The translations under genes were made by a program, and so were the position numbers. The notes under the pieces were generated by a model that searched no databases, was not told where the DNA came from, and saw nothing but the letters and a program-made list of their open reading frames with translations. This document shows, in pieces, positions 7,921-16,612 of a DNA stretch of 64,000 bases (positions are counted from its first letter, which is position 1; each line of letters starts with the position of its first letter). The stretch is from Acidiferrimicrobium sp. IK (GTDB lineage: Bacteria > Actinomycetota > Acidimicrobiia > Acidimicrobiales > Palsa-688), in the NCBI RefSeq assembly GCF_025499425.1, contig NZ_JAIMCB010000004.1:248001-312000 (forward strand). The letters are read 5' to 3'.

Positions 7921-9396
7921 ATGTACACCACCGGAGCAGCGCATCTCTCGGCCGCGGTGACGGGCGGGGCCAGCCTCGGCACCGTCGGAACCATCGTGGC
8001 GCTGATCTATCTGGTGTCGGCCGCCGCGTTCGTCATCGGGCTGCACCTGATGAACTCCCCGGCCACGGCCAGGCGGGGCAACCAGCTGTCGGCCGCAGGC
8101 ATGATCCTGGCGGTGGCCGCCACCCTGGCCAAGATCGTCGACGACGGGTCGATCACCGGCGTCGGCTGGGCGGTGATGGGCAGCGGCGCGCTGATCGGCG
8201 CGGTCGCCGGCCAGCGCATGGCCCGGCGGGTGCAGATGACCGCCATCCCGCAGCTGGTGAGCCTGTTCAACGCGGTGGGCGGCGGCGCCGCGGCTGTCCT
8301 CGCAGTGTCGAGCTTCGTCCGCCTGACCGAGGTCGACCACCGTTCGCTGAGCGGCCGCGACGAGGTGTCGACGGTGCTCGATGTGATCATCGGCGCGGTG
8401 ACCTTCTCCGGGTCGCTGATCGCGGCCGGCAAGCTCCAGGGCTGGATCAGCGGGAGCCCGGTGACCTTCCGCGGCGCCCGAGCCCTCAACGTCGGGCTCG
8501 GACTGGCGGCGCTCGGTGGTGCAGCGGCGCTCCTGGCCGGCACCGACAGCCTGGCTGCCTTGATCGTGGTCGTGATCGCGGCTTTGGTCTTCGGTATCAC
8601 GATGGTCCTGCCGATCGGCGGCGCCGACATGCCGGTCGTCATCTCGCTGCTCAACTCCTTCACCGGCCTGGCGGTCGCCATGGCCGGGTTCGTCATCGAC
8701 AACTCCGGGCTGATCATCGCCGGAGCCCTCGTCGGGGCGTCGGGTGCCATCCTCACCAAGCTGATGGCCGACGCCATGAACCGCTCGATCGGTAACATCA
8801 TCCTCGGCGGGTTCGGTACCGGGGACAGCGCGGCGGGCTTCGCCCCCGATGCCGGCGGCTCGATCACCCGGCTCTCCGCGGAGGACGCGGCCATCCAGCT
8901 GGCTTACGCCGAGAAGGTCATCATCGTCCCGGGTTACGGGCTGGCGGCGGCGCAGGCCCAGCACGAGCTGCGGGCCCTCGGCGACCTCCTCGAAGGTCAG
9001 GGCGTCACCGTCAGCTACGCCATCCACCCCGTCGCCGGCCGGATGCCCGGCCACATGAACGTGCTGCTGGCCGAGGCCAACGTCCCCTACACCGAGCTCA
9101 AGGAGATGGACGAGGCCAACCCGGAGTTCCCGACCACTGACGTCGCCTTGGTCGTCGGAGCCAACGACGTGACCAACCCGGCCGCCCGCCGGGCCGACAC
9201 GCCGATCTCGGGCATGCCGATCCTCGACGTCGACCGGGCCCGGCGGGTGATCGTCATCAAACGATCGATGGGCCACGGCTACGCGGGCATCGACAACGAG
9301 CTGTACACTCTGGACAACACCGGCATGTTCTTCGCCGACGCCAAGGCCGGGCTGGCCGAGATCGCCGCCGCGGTCAAGGCGCTGGTCGGGGTCTGA
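7921..9396 (+). CDS. pntB: NAD(P) transhydrogenase subunit beta
   Basis: The NADP(H)-binding and main proton-translocating subunit, 491 residues. About 280 hydrophobic residues form the membrane domain (for example LIYLVSAAAFVIGLHLMNSP, SLFNAVGGGAAAVLAVSSF, PVVISLLNSFTGLAVAMAGF). The C-terminal domain III carries VPGYGLAAAQAQHEL, HPVAGRMPGHMNVLLAEA, VGANDVTNPAA and IKRSMGHGYAGIDNELY, the NADP-binding signatures. It is the last gene of pntAA-pntAB-pntB. The complex normally uses the proton gradient to make NADPH; run in reverse it could drain excess reducing power. Confidence 0.96.
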   Translation: MYTTGAAHLSAAVTGGASLGTVGTIVALIYLVSAAAFVIGLHLMNSPATARRGNQLSAAGMILAVAATLAKIVDDGSITGVGWAVMGSGALIGAVAGQRMARRVQMTAIPQLVSLFNAVGGGAAAVLAVSSFVRLTEVDHRSLSGRDEVSTVLDVIIGAVTFSGSLIAAGKLQGWISGSPVTFRGARALNVGLGLAALGGAAALLAGTDSLAALIVVVIAALVFGITMVLPIGGADMPVVISLLNSFTGLAVAMAGFVIDNSGLIIAGALVGASGAILTKLMADAMNRSIGNIILGGFGTGDSAAGFAPDAGGSITRLSAEDAAIQLAYAEKVIIVPGYGLAAAQAQHELRALGDLLEGQGVTVSYAIHPVAGRMPGHMNVLLAEANVPYTELKEMDEANPEFPTTDVALVVGANDVTNPAARRADTPISGMPILDVDRARRVIVIKRSMGHGYAGIDNELYTLDNTGMFFADAKAGLAEIAAAVKALVGV

Positions 9397-9424
9397 ACCC
9401 GGACGGCTGCCTAGCATCACCGGC

Positions 9425-10432
9425 ATGAGAGCGTGGGAGGTCACCCGGCCCGGCCCCATCGACACCGGCCCGCTCCGAATGGTCGAGCGGCCGGTGCCCG
9501 AACCGGGCCCGGGTCAGGTCCTGATCCGGGTCGCGGCGTGCGGCGTGTGCCGGACCGACCTGCATCTGAGCGAGGGCGACCTCCCTCCCCACCGGGAGCG
9601 GACCGTGCCGGGCCACGAGGTGGTCGGTCACGTCGAGCGCCTCGGGCCTGGCTGCGTACGCCTCCGCCCCGCCCAGCGCGTCGGTGCCGCGTGGCTGGCC
9701 AAGTCGTGCGGCAGGTGCCGCTTCTGTGTCGCCGAGCGGGAGAACCTCTGCGTCGAGCCGGTCTTCACCGGTTGGGACGTCGACGGCGGCTTCGCCGACT
9801 ACATGGTCGCCGAGGAGGCTTTCGTCTACGAGCTCCCCGACGCCTTCGACGACCGGAGCGCGGCGCCGCTGCTCTGCGCCGGGATCATCGGCTACCGGGC
9901 CCTGCAGCGCGCCGAGCTGCCCGCCGGCGGCCGCCTAGGCCTGTGGGGCTTCGGGGGGTCGGCTCACCTCACCGCCCAGGTGGCGATGGCCGAGGGCGCC
10001 ACGGTTCATGTCATCACCCGCTCCGCCGAGGACCAGGCGCTGGCCCGCGCCCTCGGCGCAGCGTCCGTCGGCCCGTCCTCGGCCGCCCCGCCGGAGCCGC
10101 TGGACTCCGCCATCCTCTTCGCCCCCGCCGGCGACCTGGTCCCCGCCGCTCTCGAAGCGCTGGACCGAGGCGGCACGCTGGCCGTCGCCGGGATCCACCT
10201 GAGCGAGATCCCCCCGCTGGACTACCAGCGCCACCTGTTCCAGGAGCGCACCTTGCGGTCGGTGACGGCCAACACCCGCGCCGACGGGCGGGACTTCCTG
10301 GCCGTCGCCGAGAGGATCGGGATCCGGCCGACCACCACGATCTACCCGTTCGAGGCGGTCGACCGGGCGCTGGCGGACCTGGCCGGCGACCGCTTCAACG
10401 GCGCGGCGGTGATCCAGGTCCGCCCGGAGTGA
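9425..10432 (+). CDS. Zinc-dependent alcohol dehydrogenase, second copy
   Basis: A 335-residue MDR alcohol dehydrogenase distinct from the 4.2-kb copy. Catalytic zinc ligands are Cys42 (CGVCRTDLH) and His64-Glu65 (GHEVVGH); structural cysteines are 95, 98, 101 and 109. The nucleotide-binding turn is GLWGFGGSAHLTAQ, a GxGGxxH variant. It starts 28 nt after pntB and may be cotranscribed with it, coupling alcohol oxidation or aldehyde reduction to the cofactor pools that the transhydrogenase balances (inference). The opposite-strand usp gene ends 4 nt after it. Confidence 0.9.
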   Translation: MRAWEVTRPGPIDTGPLRMVERPVPEPGPGQVLIRVAACGVCRTDLHLSEGDLPPHRERTVPGHEVVGHVERLGPGCVRLRPAQRVGAAWLAKSCGRCRFCVAERENLCVEPVFTGWDVDGGFADYMVAEEAFVYELPDAFDDRSAAPLLCAGIIGYRALQRAELPAGGRLGLWGFGGSAHLTAQVAMAEGATVHVITRSAEDQALARALGAASVGPSSAAPPEPLDSAILFAPAGDLVPAALEALDRGGTLAVAGIHLSEIPPLDYQRHLFQERTLRSVTANTRADGRDFLAVAERIGIRPTTTIYPFEAVDRALADLAGDRFNGAAVIQVRPE

Positions 10433-10435
10433 GCT

Positions 10436-10885
10436 TTACTCGGCCCGGTGCACCACGACGACGGGGCAGCTGGCGTGGGTCGCGCAGTGCTCACTGACCG
10501 ACCCGAGCAGCATCCCGGTGAACGCGCCGTGACCCCGGCTGCCGACCACTAGCGCCTCGGCGCCCTCGGCCTCGTGGAGCAGCCGCTCCGCGGGCCGCCC
10601 CTCGACCGCCACGGCGCTGATCTTGATCGCCGGCTGGTCGCCGAGGACCTCCCCGATGATCTGGTCCAACGCCTTCTGGGTGCTGTCGGCCAGGTCGAGG
10701 TCGACGGGCACGACGACCGGCGACCCGTAGGCCATGACCGGCACCGACCACGCCATGACCGCGTGCAGCTCGGCGCCGGTCAGCTCCGCCTGGCGCGCCG
10801 CCCAGCGCAGCGCCGCTCTGGAGGTTCCGGAACCGTCGACGCCCACCACGATGAACCGGTTCGTGCCCTGCGGTCGCTCTGTCAT
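10436..10885 (-). CDS. Universal stress protein (UspA family)
   Basis: A 149-residue single Usp domain with the N-terminal VVGVDGSGTS nucleotide-binding loop and the C-terminal ATP-binding pattern G-x2-G-x9-G-S, seen as GSRGHGAFTGMLLGS, ending PVVVVHRAE. It is therefore probably of the ATP-binding class. The best DosR-like box in the window (13 of 14) lies 65 nt upstream of ATG 10885. Several mycobacterial usp genes are DosR targets, which fits. Confidence 0.92.
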   Translation of the reverse strand: MTERPQGTNRFIVVGVDGSGTSRAALRWAARQAELTGAELHAVMAWSVPVMAYGSPVVVPVDLDLADSTQKALDQIIGEVLGDQPAIKISAVAVEGRPAERLLHEAEGAEALVVGSRGHGAFTGMLLGSVSEHCATHASCPVVVVHRAE

Positions 10886-10950
10886 GGTCAGGCCTGCTTT
10901 CTTGAAGTTCCAGCACTCCCAGCGTGGCCCGCCCCGATCCGCTGGCGCCG

Positions 10951-10964
10951 GGGGCGAAAGTCCC
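10951..10964 (-). promoter_or_regulatory. DosR/DevR-like box upstream of usp
   Basis: The minus strand reads GGGACTTTCGCCCC, matching 13 of 14 positions of GGGACTTTCGGCCC. It lies 65 nt before the usp start in the divergent region 10886-11023 shared with the binding-protein gene. Nothing else recognisable is in that region. Confidence 0.55.
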
Positions 10965-11023
10965 TTCCGCTCAGGGCCTGGCGGTAGTCTGCAACTGACT
11001 AGCAACGGGGTTAGAGTCGGCGG

Positions 11024-12010
11024 ATGCGACGCCTGCGCCCGAGCGCGTCCGACCCCGGCGCCCATCGCCGCGGCCCGAGCCGTCATCAGCGTGCCGTGGT
11101 CGGCCTGGCGCTGGCCGGCCTGGCCGCCGCCGCGTCGGGGTGCGGCAGCTCCACCTCCACCACCGCGGCGACCGCGGCGCCGGCTGCGTCGGCGCCTGGC
11201 GCCGCCGGTAGCACGGCCGGCGGGGGATCTGGGCCCGTCGATGTGCTCTACGCCGGGTCCCTCGTGAGCGCCATGACCAAGCAGATCGGCCCGGCGTTCG
11301 ACGCGGCGACGGGCTACACGTTCACCGGGTTCTCCGGCGACTCCAGCTCGCTGGCCGCGTCGATCAGGGGGAAGATCCGCCAAGGGGACGTGTTCATCTC
11401 GGCCAGCCCGACGGTGAACACCACCCTGGAAGGCGCAGCCAACGGCGACTGGGTGTCGTGGTATGCGTCGTTCGCGTCGACGCCGCTGGTGCTGGGCTAC
11501 AACCCCAAGAGCAAGTTCGCGTCCGACGTGAAATCCAAGCCGTGGTACCAGGTCCTCACCGAGCCCGGGATCCTCGTCGGGCGCACCGACCCGAGCACCG
11601 ACCCCAAGGGGAAGCTGACGGCCACCGCCCTCGAGACCGCCGCGGTGGGGCACGCCGCGCCCGGCCTGAAGTCCATCGCGGCCTCCACGTCGGACGTCTA
11701 CCCGGAGGACACCCTGGTCGGCAGGCTGCAATCGGGTCAGCTCGACGTCGGGTTCTTCTACGCTGCGGAGGCCAAAGCCGCGGGGATTCCGACGGTGCCG
11801 TTGACCGGCGAGACGCTCTCCGCTGCGTACACCATCACCGTGCTCAACCACGCGGCCGACGAGAAGGCGGCCGAGGCCTTCGTGGCCTACCTGCTCGGCG
11901 CCGGCGGCGCTTCGATGCTGAACTCCGACGGTTTCACGCTGCGCGCCCCGCCCCCGGTGAGCGGCACCGGCGTACCGGCCGGGTTGCGGGGCGTACTGTC
12001 ACAGCGGTGA
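11024..12010 (+). CDS. Molybdate/tungstate-type ABC substrate-binding lipoprotein
   Basis: A 328-residue extracellular solute-binding protein. The signal peptide ends in a lipobox-like LAAAASGCGSS (Cys near residue 40), followed by a low-complexity Thr/Ala/Ser linker. The mature domain starts VDVLYAGSLVSAM and contains FSGDSSSLAASIRGK and GILVGRTDPSTDPKG, features of the WtpA/ModA-like group that binds molybdate or tungstate. GTG of the next gene overlaps its stop, so the two form an operon. The specificity is inferred from family resemblance and from the molybdenum hydroxylase further along. Confidence 0.82.
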   Translation: MRRLRPSASDPGAHRRGPSRHQRAVVGLALAGLAAAASGCGSSTSTTAATAAPAASAPGAAGSTAGGGSGPVDVLYAGSLVSAMTKQIGPAFDAATGYTFTGFSGDSSSLAASIRGKIRQGDVFISASPTVNTTLEGAANGDWVSWYASFASTPLVLGYNPKSKFASDVKSKPWYQVLTEPGILVGRTDPSTDPKGKLTATALETAAVGHAAPGLKSIAASTSDVYPEDTLVGRLQSGQLDVGFFYAAEAKAAGIPTVPLTGETLSAAYTITVLNHAADEKAAEAFVAYLLGAGGASMLNSDGFTLRAPPPVSGTGVPAGLRGVLSQR

Positions 12011-13845
12011 CCCGACGCGCGGCCGCCAACCCGCTCGCGTGGCTGGGCGGGTTGCTGGTCGCCTACCTGGTCATCCCCACCGTCGCGTTCGTGGTCCGCC
12101 TGGCCGGCTCCCACGACCGCGGCTTTGGCACCCCCGGGCTGTGGGGGGCGCTGCGGGTCTCGGTGACCGGGGCCAGCATCGCGACTTTGGCCATAACCGT
12201 GCTCGGCGTGCCGCTCGCCTACACGCTGGCCCGCTCCCGCGGGCGGCTCGCGGCGCTGGTGGGCGTCGCCGTGCAGCTGCCCCTCGCCCTCCCGCCGCTG
12301 ATGAGCGGCATCCTCCTCATCTACCTGTTCGGGCCGTACGCGGCCCTCGGCCGGCTGTTCCACGGCCACCTCACCAACTCGCTGGTCGGGGTGGTCCTGG
12401 CCCAGTCCTTCGTCGCCGCGCCGTTCCTCGTGGTGGCCGCCCGATCGGCGTTCGCGGCCATCGACCCCGCGCTCGACGACGTCGCCGCCACCCTCGGCCA
12501 CCACCCCCTCGCCCGTTTCGCTCGGGTCAGCCTGCCCGTAGCGGGGTCGGCCATCGCCGCGGGGATGCTCCTCACCTGGCTGCGGGCGTTCGGCGAGTAC
12601 GGGGCGACGGTCCTGCTCGCCTACCACCCGTACTCGCTGCCGGTCTACACCGACGTGCAGTTCTCCGGCGTGGGGCTGTTCCCGACCCAGGCGCCGACCG
12701 CCCTGGCCCTCGGCATCGCCGCGGCCGCCATCGCCCTCAGCCAGCTGCGCCGACCCCGCCGGCGCAGCGCGGGGCCGGCCGTACCGGCGCCGATCCCACC
12801 GGCGCTCGCCGCGCCCCAGACCGTCTGGTTCGACATCGACGTGGCCGTCGGCGCCTTCCGGCTCCGGGCTGCGCACCGCGCGTCGAGCCATCGCCTGGCC
12901 ATCGTCGGTCCCTCCGGTTCGGGCAAGTCGCTGACGCTGCGAACCATCGCGGGCCTAGTCGACGGCGGGAGCGACGCGGTGGGGGTCGGTGACCGGCCGC
13001 TAGCGGGCGTGCCCACCGAGCAGCGCCACATCGGCCTGGTACCGCAGGGCCTCGGGCTTTTCCCTCACCGCAACGTGTGGCAGCAGCTCACCTTCGCGGT
13101 CGACGCCGATCCCGCCGTGGCCGCGTGGTGGCTCGACACCCTCCACCTGCGCGCCTTGCGCGACAGGGCGCCCGAGCACCTCTCCGGAGGGCAACGCCAA
13201 CGGGTCAGCCTGGCTCAGGCCCTCGGCCGCCAGCCCCAGGTGGTGCTGCTCGACGAGCCGTTCTCGGCGCTGGACGCACCGGTGCGCGACGAGCTGCGTC
13301 AGGAGCTGCGCCGGCTGCAGCTGGAGGCCGGGCTGTCGACGGTCCTCGTGACCCACGACCCGGAAGAGGCGGCCCTGCTCGCCGACGAGCTGGTGGTCAT
13401 CGACGAGGGGGAGGTCCTCCAGGCCGGCACCGTCGAAGAGGTGTTCGCCCGTCCCGCGTCCCCTCGCGTCGCCCGGCTGCTCGGGGTACGCAACGTGGTC
13501 AGATCCCGGGCCGTCGCAGGCGCGGAGAAGGGCGTCGCGGTCGGGTCGTCGACGCTGCCGTGCGACCACGACGCGCCGGACGGGGCAGAGATCCTCTGGG
13601 GGGTGCGCTCGGAGGAGGTCGATCTGCGGCCCGACGGGCGGCTGACGGCCACGGTGGTGGACGTGGCGGTCCTCGGCGCCACGACGTCGGTGCGGGTCCG
13701 CCTGGAGGACGGCAGCGAGCTGGAGGCCCGCTGCCGGGGGCGCAGCCGGCTGCGGGCCGGGTCGGTGTGCCGGGTGGACATCGACCCGGGCGCGGTCGTG
13801 GTGTGGTCGCAACCTTCCGCCGTGATGCTCCCAGCCGCCGGCTAA
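12007..13845 (+). CDS. Fused ABC permease and ATPase (ModB-ModC type)
   Basis: One 612-residue chain combines what are usually two subunits. Residues 1 to about 260 form a ModB-like permease with the EAA loop near LDDVAATLGHHPLARFARV. A Pro/Ala linker leads into an ATPase: Walker A GPSGSGKS at about 301-308, signature LSGGQRQRVSL near 392, Walker B VVLLDEP near 414, and an H-loop in VTHDPEEA. A C-terminal TOBE-like segment, usual in ModC for oxyanion sensing, covers about 545-605. The GTG start is coupled to the binding-protein gene. A dimer of this fusion would make a complete importer. It likely supplies molybdenum for the hydroxylase at 29.7-33.5 kb (inference). Confidence 0.88.
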   Translation: MTRRAAANPLAWLGGLLVAYLVIPTVAFVVRLAGSHDRGFGTPGLWGALRVSVTGASIATLAITVLGVPLAYTLARSRGRLAALVGVAVQLPLALPPLMSGILLIYLFGPYAALGRLFHGHLTNSLVGVVLAQSFVAAPFLVVAARSAFAAIDPALDDVAATLGHHPLARFARVSLPVAGSAIAAGMLLTWLRAFGEYGATVLLAYHPYSLPVYTDVQFSGVGLFPTQAPTALALGIAAAAIALSQLRRPRRRSAGPAVPAPIPPALAAPQTVWFDIDVAVGAFRLRAAHRASSHRLAIVGPSGSGKSLTLRTIAGLVDGGSDAVGVGDRPLAGVPTEQRHIGLVPQGLGLFPHRNVWQQLTFAVDADPAVAAWWLDTLHLRALRDRAPEHLSGGQRQRVSLAQALGRQPQVVLLDEPFSALDAPVRDELRQELRRLQLEAGLSTVLVTHDPEEAALLADELVVIDEGEVLQAGTVEEVFARPASPRVARLLGVRNVVRSRAVAGAEKGVAVGSSTLPCDHDAPDGAEILWGVRSEEVDLRPDGRLTATVVDVAVLGATTSVRVRLEDGSELEARCRGRSRLRAGSVCRVDIDPGAVVVWSQPSAVMLPAAG

Positions 13846-15338
13846 TACTGCGGCGCGGCTTCGGGGCGGCGGGCGGCGGTGGGGGGCGGCCGTCGCCGCA
13901 CCATGGTCGATGCGGCCTCGGCGTCGCGGACCGTCAGCAGGGCGGTGACCGAGCCGGCCAGCGCCACCGCCGCGGCCGCGAGGAAGGCCCACCGGTAGGC
14001 GGCCACGTGGGCGACGAGGTGGGCGCCGACCTGCCGGGACGGGCCGATGGCGGCGAGGACCGTGCTGAGCAGGGCCACGCCGACCGCCCCGCCGAGCTGG
14101 CGGTTGGCGTTGAACAGCGTCGAGGCCCGCCCCGTCGACTCGGGCGAGATGGTGGCGAACGCCGCGGCCTGCATGCTCATCATCACGAACGGGATGCAGA
14201 ACCCGAGCGCGAACATCAGCAGCCGCAGAACCCACAGGCTGGTGTGGGCCCCGCTGGCGCCGGCCATCGCCGCGGTGACCGCGGCGATGCCGAGCAGGCC
14301 GGCGCCCATCAGCCGGCGGGGGCCGATCGCCGGGTACAGGTACCGGCTGACGAGCTGCGCGGCGATCAGCACGCCGATGGCCTCGGGGAAGGTGCTCAGG
14401 CCCGAGTTGAGCGCCGAGAGACCCCGGGCGTCTTGGTAGTAGAGCGGGACCAGGTACAGCACCCCGAAGAAGCCGGTCATGGTGAGTACCACCAAGACGT
14501 TGGTCGCCCGGAACAGGCGGTCGCTGAGCAGCCGCAGATTGACCATGGGCTGCTCGACGGACATCTCCACCCGGACCATGACGCCTAGCAGCACCACGCC
14601 GGCACCCACCGTGGCGAGCACCGCGGTCGAACCCCAGCCCTGTGAGGGGCCCTCCGAGACCCCGTACATGAGCGCACCGAGCCCTGCGCCGGCCAGCAGG
14701 AAGCCGGACAGGTCGAAGCTTCCCGGCCGCGACTCGCGCCGCTCGGTGACGAACAGCGCGCCGAAGATCACTGCGGCCACCCCGATGGGCAGGTTGACGA
14801 AGAAGACCCACCGCCACGACAGATCGGTCACGAGCAGGCCCCCGATGACCGGCCCGAGGGCCGGCGCCAAGGCGGTGGGGATCATGAGGAGCCCGGCCAG
14901 GCGGACCCGTTCGGCGGGCGGGAAGGTGCGATAGAGCATCGCCATGCCCACCGGCGTGAGCATCCCGCCGCCGACCCCCTGGATGATCCGGAACACGACC
15001 AGCTCGCCCAGGCTGGTGGCCACCCCGCACAGGGCCGAGGCCAGCGTGAACACGGTGATGGCGGCGAGCAGGGTGCGCTTGCCGCCGAAGCGGTCACCGA
15101 TCCAGCCCGACGCCGGGATGAACACCGCCAGGCTGACCAGGAAACCGATCACGACCACGTCGACCGACGCCGCCGGCGTGTGGAAGTCCCGACCGATGGT
15201 CGGGATGGCGACGTTGACGATCGTCACGTCCAAGATGCTGAGGAACAAAGCGGCCACGTACACCGCGCTGACCGCGAAGCGTTGATCCATGCGGGGTGTC
15301 GGGCCGGTCGTTCCGGTCGAGGCAGAGGTACTTAGCAT
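13842..15338 (-). CDS. MFS drug transporter, DHA2 (EmrB/QacA) type
   Basis: About 498 residues with fourteen predicted membrane helices. Motif C-like LDVTIVNVAIPTIGRDFH opens the protein, and the antiporter segment PVGMAMLYR and ALAPALGPVIGGLLVTDLSWRW follow. These are typical proton-driven multidrug exporters. ATG 15338 is used; TTG 15344 and ATG 15290 are alternatives. The stop codon shares bases with that of the convergent ABC fusion. No regulator is adjacent and the substrate is unknown. Confidence 0.88.
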   Translation of the reverse strand: MLSTSASTGTTGPTPRMDQRFAVSAVYVAALFLSILDVTIVNVAIPTIGRDFHTPAASVDVVVIGFLVSLAVFIPASGWIGDRFGGKRTLLAAITVFTLASALCGVATSLGELVVFRIIQGVGGGMLTPVGMAMLYRTFPPAERVRLAGLLMIPTALAPALGPVIGGLLVTDLSWRWVFFVNLPIGVAAVIFGALFVTERRESRPGSFDLSGFLLAGAGLGALMYGVSEGPSQGWGSTAVLATVGAGVVLLGVMVRVEMSVEQPMVNLRLLSDRLFRATNVLVVLTMTGFFGVLYLVPLYYQDARGLSALNSGLSTFPEAIGVLIAAQLVSRYLYPAIGPRRLMGAGLLGIAAVTAAMAGASGAHTSLWVLRLLMFALGFCIPFVMMSMQAAAFATISPESTGRASTLFNANRQLGGAVGVALLSTVLAAIGPSRQVGAHLVAHVAAYRWAFLAAAAVALAGSVTALLTVRDAEAASTMVRRRPPPTAARRPEAAPQY

Positions 15339-15445
15339 TGGCAACCATCACGCTACCGGCTGGATCGGCCGTTCGATCGGTCCGGCCATCGACGGACGCG
15401 ACCGCGTGAAGCGCCGGCGATCGAAACGGGTGACATGATCTCGAG

Positions 15446-16027
15446 GTGCCGGGCGTCGCTTCACACGGGCGGATCTCCCACGGCGACGCCAACGGCGACG
15501 AGGCCAGCGGCGGTTCTGCGCCGCCGGGGGTCCCCGACCTGGTCGGCCCGGGCCTGAAGGTGGTGTTTTGTGGCATCAACCCGGGGACCCTGTCAGGCGA
15601 GACCGGCTACCACTTCGCCCGGCCCGGCAACCGCTTCTGGCCGGCGCTGCACGGTGCCGGATTCACCGACCGCCGCTTTGACCCCTCCGAGCAGGAGCAG
15701 CTGGTGGCGCTCGGCGTCGGCATCACCAACCTGGTGTCCCGAACGACCGCAGCCGCCAGCGACGTCGACCCCGCGGAGCTGCGGGCCGGCGCGGAGCGGC
15801 TGACCGCTCTGGCGCAGCGGTGGGCGCCGCGGGCGGTGGCGGTCCTCGGCGTGTTGGCCTACCGGCGGGCCTTTCGCCGACCGCACGCCGCGATCGGCCG
15901 CCAAGACGACCGGCTCGGACCGTCGCAGCTGTGGGTGCTGCCCAACCCGAGCGGCCTGCAGGCCCGCTATCAGCTCCCCGAGCTCACCGAGATGTTCTCG
16001 GTCCTACGCTCGGCGTGTGAGCGCTGA
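15446..16027 (+). CDS. mug: G/U mismatch-specific DNA glycosylase (Mug family)
   Basis: A 193-residue uracil-DNA glycosylase superfamily protein that removes uracil or other damaged bases mispaired with G. The family-2 motif GINPG is at residues 43-47 (FCGINPGTLS), the NRFW segment follows, and the second motif NPSGLQARY is near 171. The first 30 residues are a disordered Gly/Ser-rich extension not typical of Mug. The GTG start is the first in frame. It sits 9 nt upstream of a PadR-type regulator and may share its transcript. Confidence 0.88.
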   Translation: MPGVASHGRISHGDANGDEASGGSAPPGVPDLVGPGLKVVFCGINPGTLSGETGYHFARPGNRFWPALHGAGFTDRRFDPSEQEQLVALGVGITNLVSRTTAAASDVDPAELRAGAERLTALAQRWAPRAVAVLGVLAYRRAFRRPHAAIGRQDDRLGPSQLWVLPNPSGLQARYQLPELTEMFSVLRSACER

Positions 16028-16036
16028 GATGGCCAG

Positions 16037-16612
16037 GTGAGCGGCCCGACCCCAACGCCAGAGCTGTCGGCGGGGGAGTGGGCGGTGCTCGGCGCGCTCG
16101 CTGAGGGCGCCACCCACGGTTTCGCCCTGGCCCGCCTGCTCGGCCCGGGCGGGCCGCTCGGGCAGATCTGGACGCTGCCCCGGCCCGTCGTCTACCAGGC
16201 TCTCAACAAGCTGAGCGACCGGGGCCTGGTGGCGCCCCAGGCGACCGAGCGCAGCGAGCGGGGACCCAACCGGACCATCGTCGCGGTGACCCCCGCGGGA
16301 CGGCGGGCCCTCGAGAGGTGGCTGGCGACGCCGGTCGAACACGTGCGGGACATGCGCTCCGAGCTGCTGCTCAAGCTGGCCCTGCTCGACCGGGCCGGCA
16401 CCGACCGGGCCGCGACCGTCCGGACCCGGCTGATCGACGCCCAGCGCGCCACGCTGGACGCCCGCCTGCAAGCCCTCCGCACCCAGGAGCAGGCGGGGGA
16501 GGGGTTCGAGCGGCTCCTGGGCGCGTGGCGGGCGGCGTCGGTAAGGGCGGTGCTGGAGTTCCTCTCCGCCGCCTCCCCGGTCACGCCCCCAACCGCCGCC
16601 TCCCGGCGCTGA
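16037..16612 (+). CDS. PadR-family transcriptional regulator
   Basis: A 191-residue protein with an N-terminal winged helix: ELSAGEWAVLGALAEG, then the recognition segment PRPVVYQALNKLSDRGLV and wing ERGPNRTIVAVT. A helical C-terminal dimerisation domain follows. Family members often repress adjacent efflux genes. Here the convergent MFS gene at 16581 overlaps its 3' end by 32 nt and is the obvious candidate target, though it is not in the usual divergent position. Confidence 0.82.
   Translation: MSGPTPTPELSAGEWAVLGALAEGATHGFALARLLGPGGPLGQIWTLPRPVVYQALNKLSDRGLVAPQATERSERGPNRTIVAVTPAGRRALERWLATPVEHVRDMRSELLLKLALLDRAGTDRAATVRTRLIDAQRATLDARLQALRTQEQAGEGFERLLGAWRAASVRAVLEFLSAASPVTPPTAASRR

Noticed and set aside
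7270-9465. Very long minus-strand open frame opposite the pnt genes
   Set aside because: It is antisense to three certain pnt genes and its translation is a monotonous Gly/Asp/His/Arg mixture, the usual shadow of GC-rich codon use.
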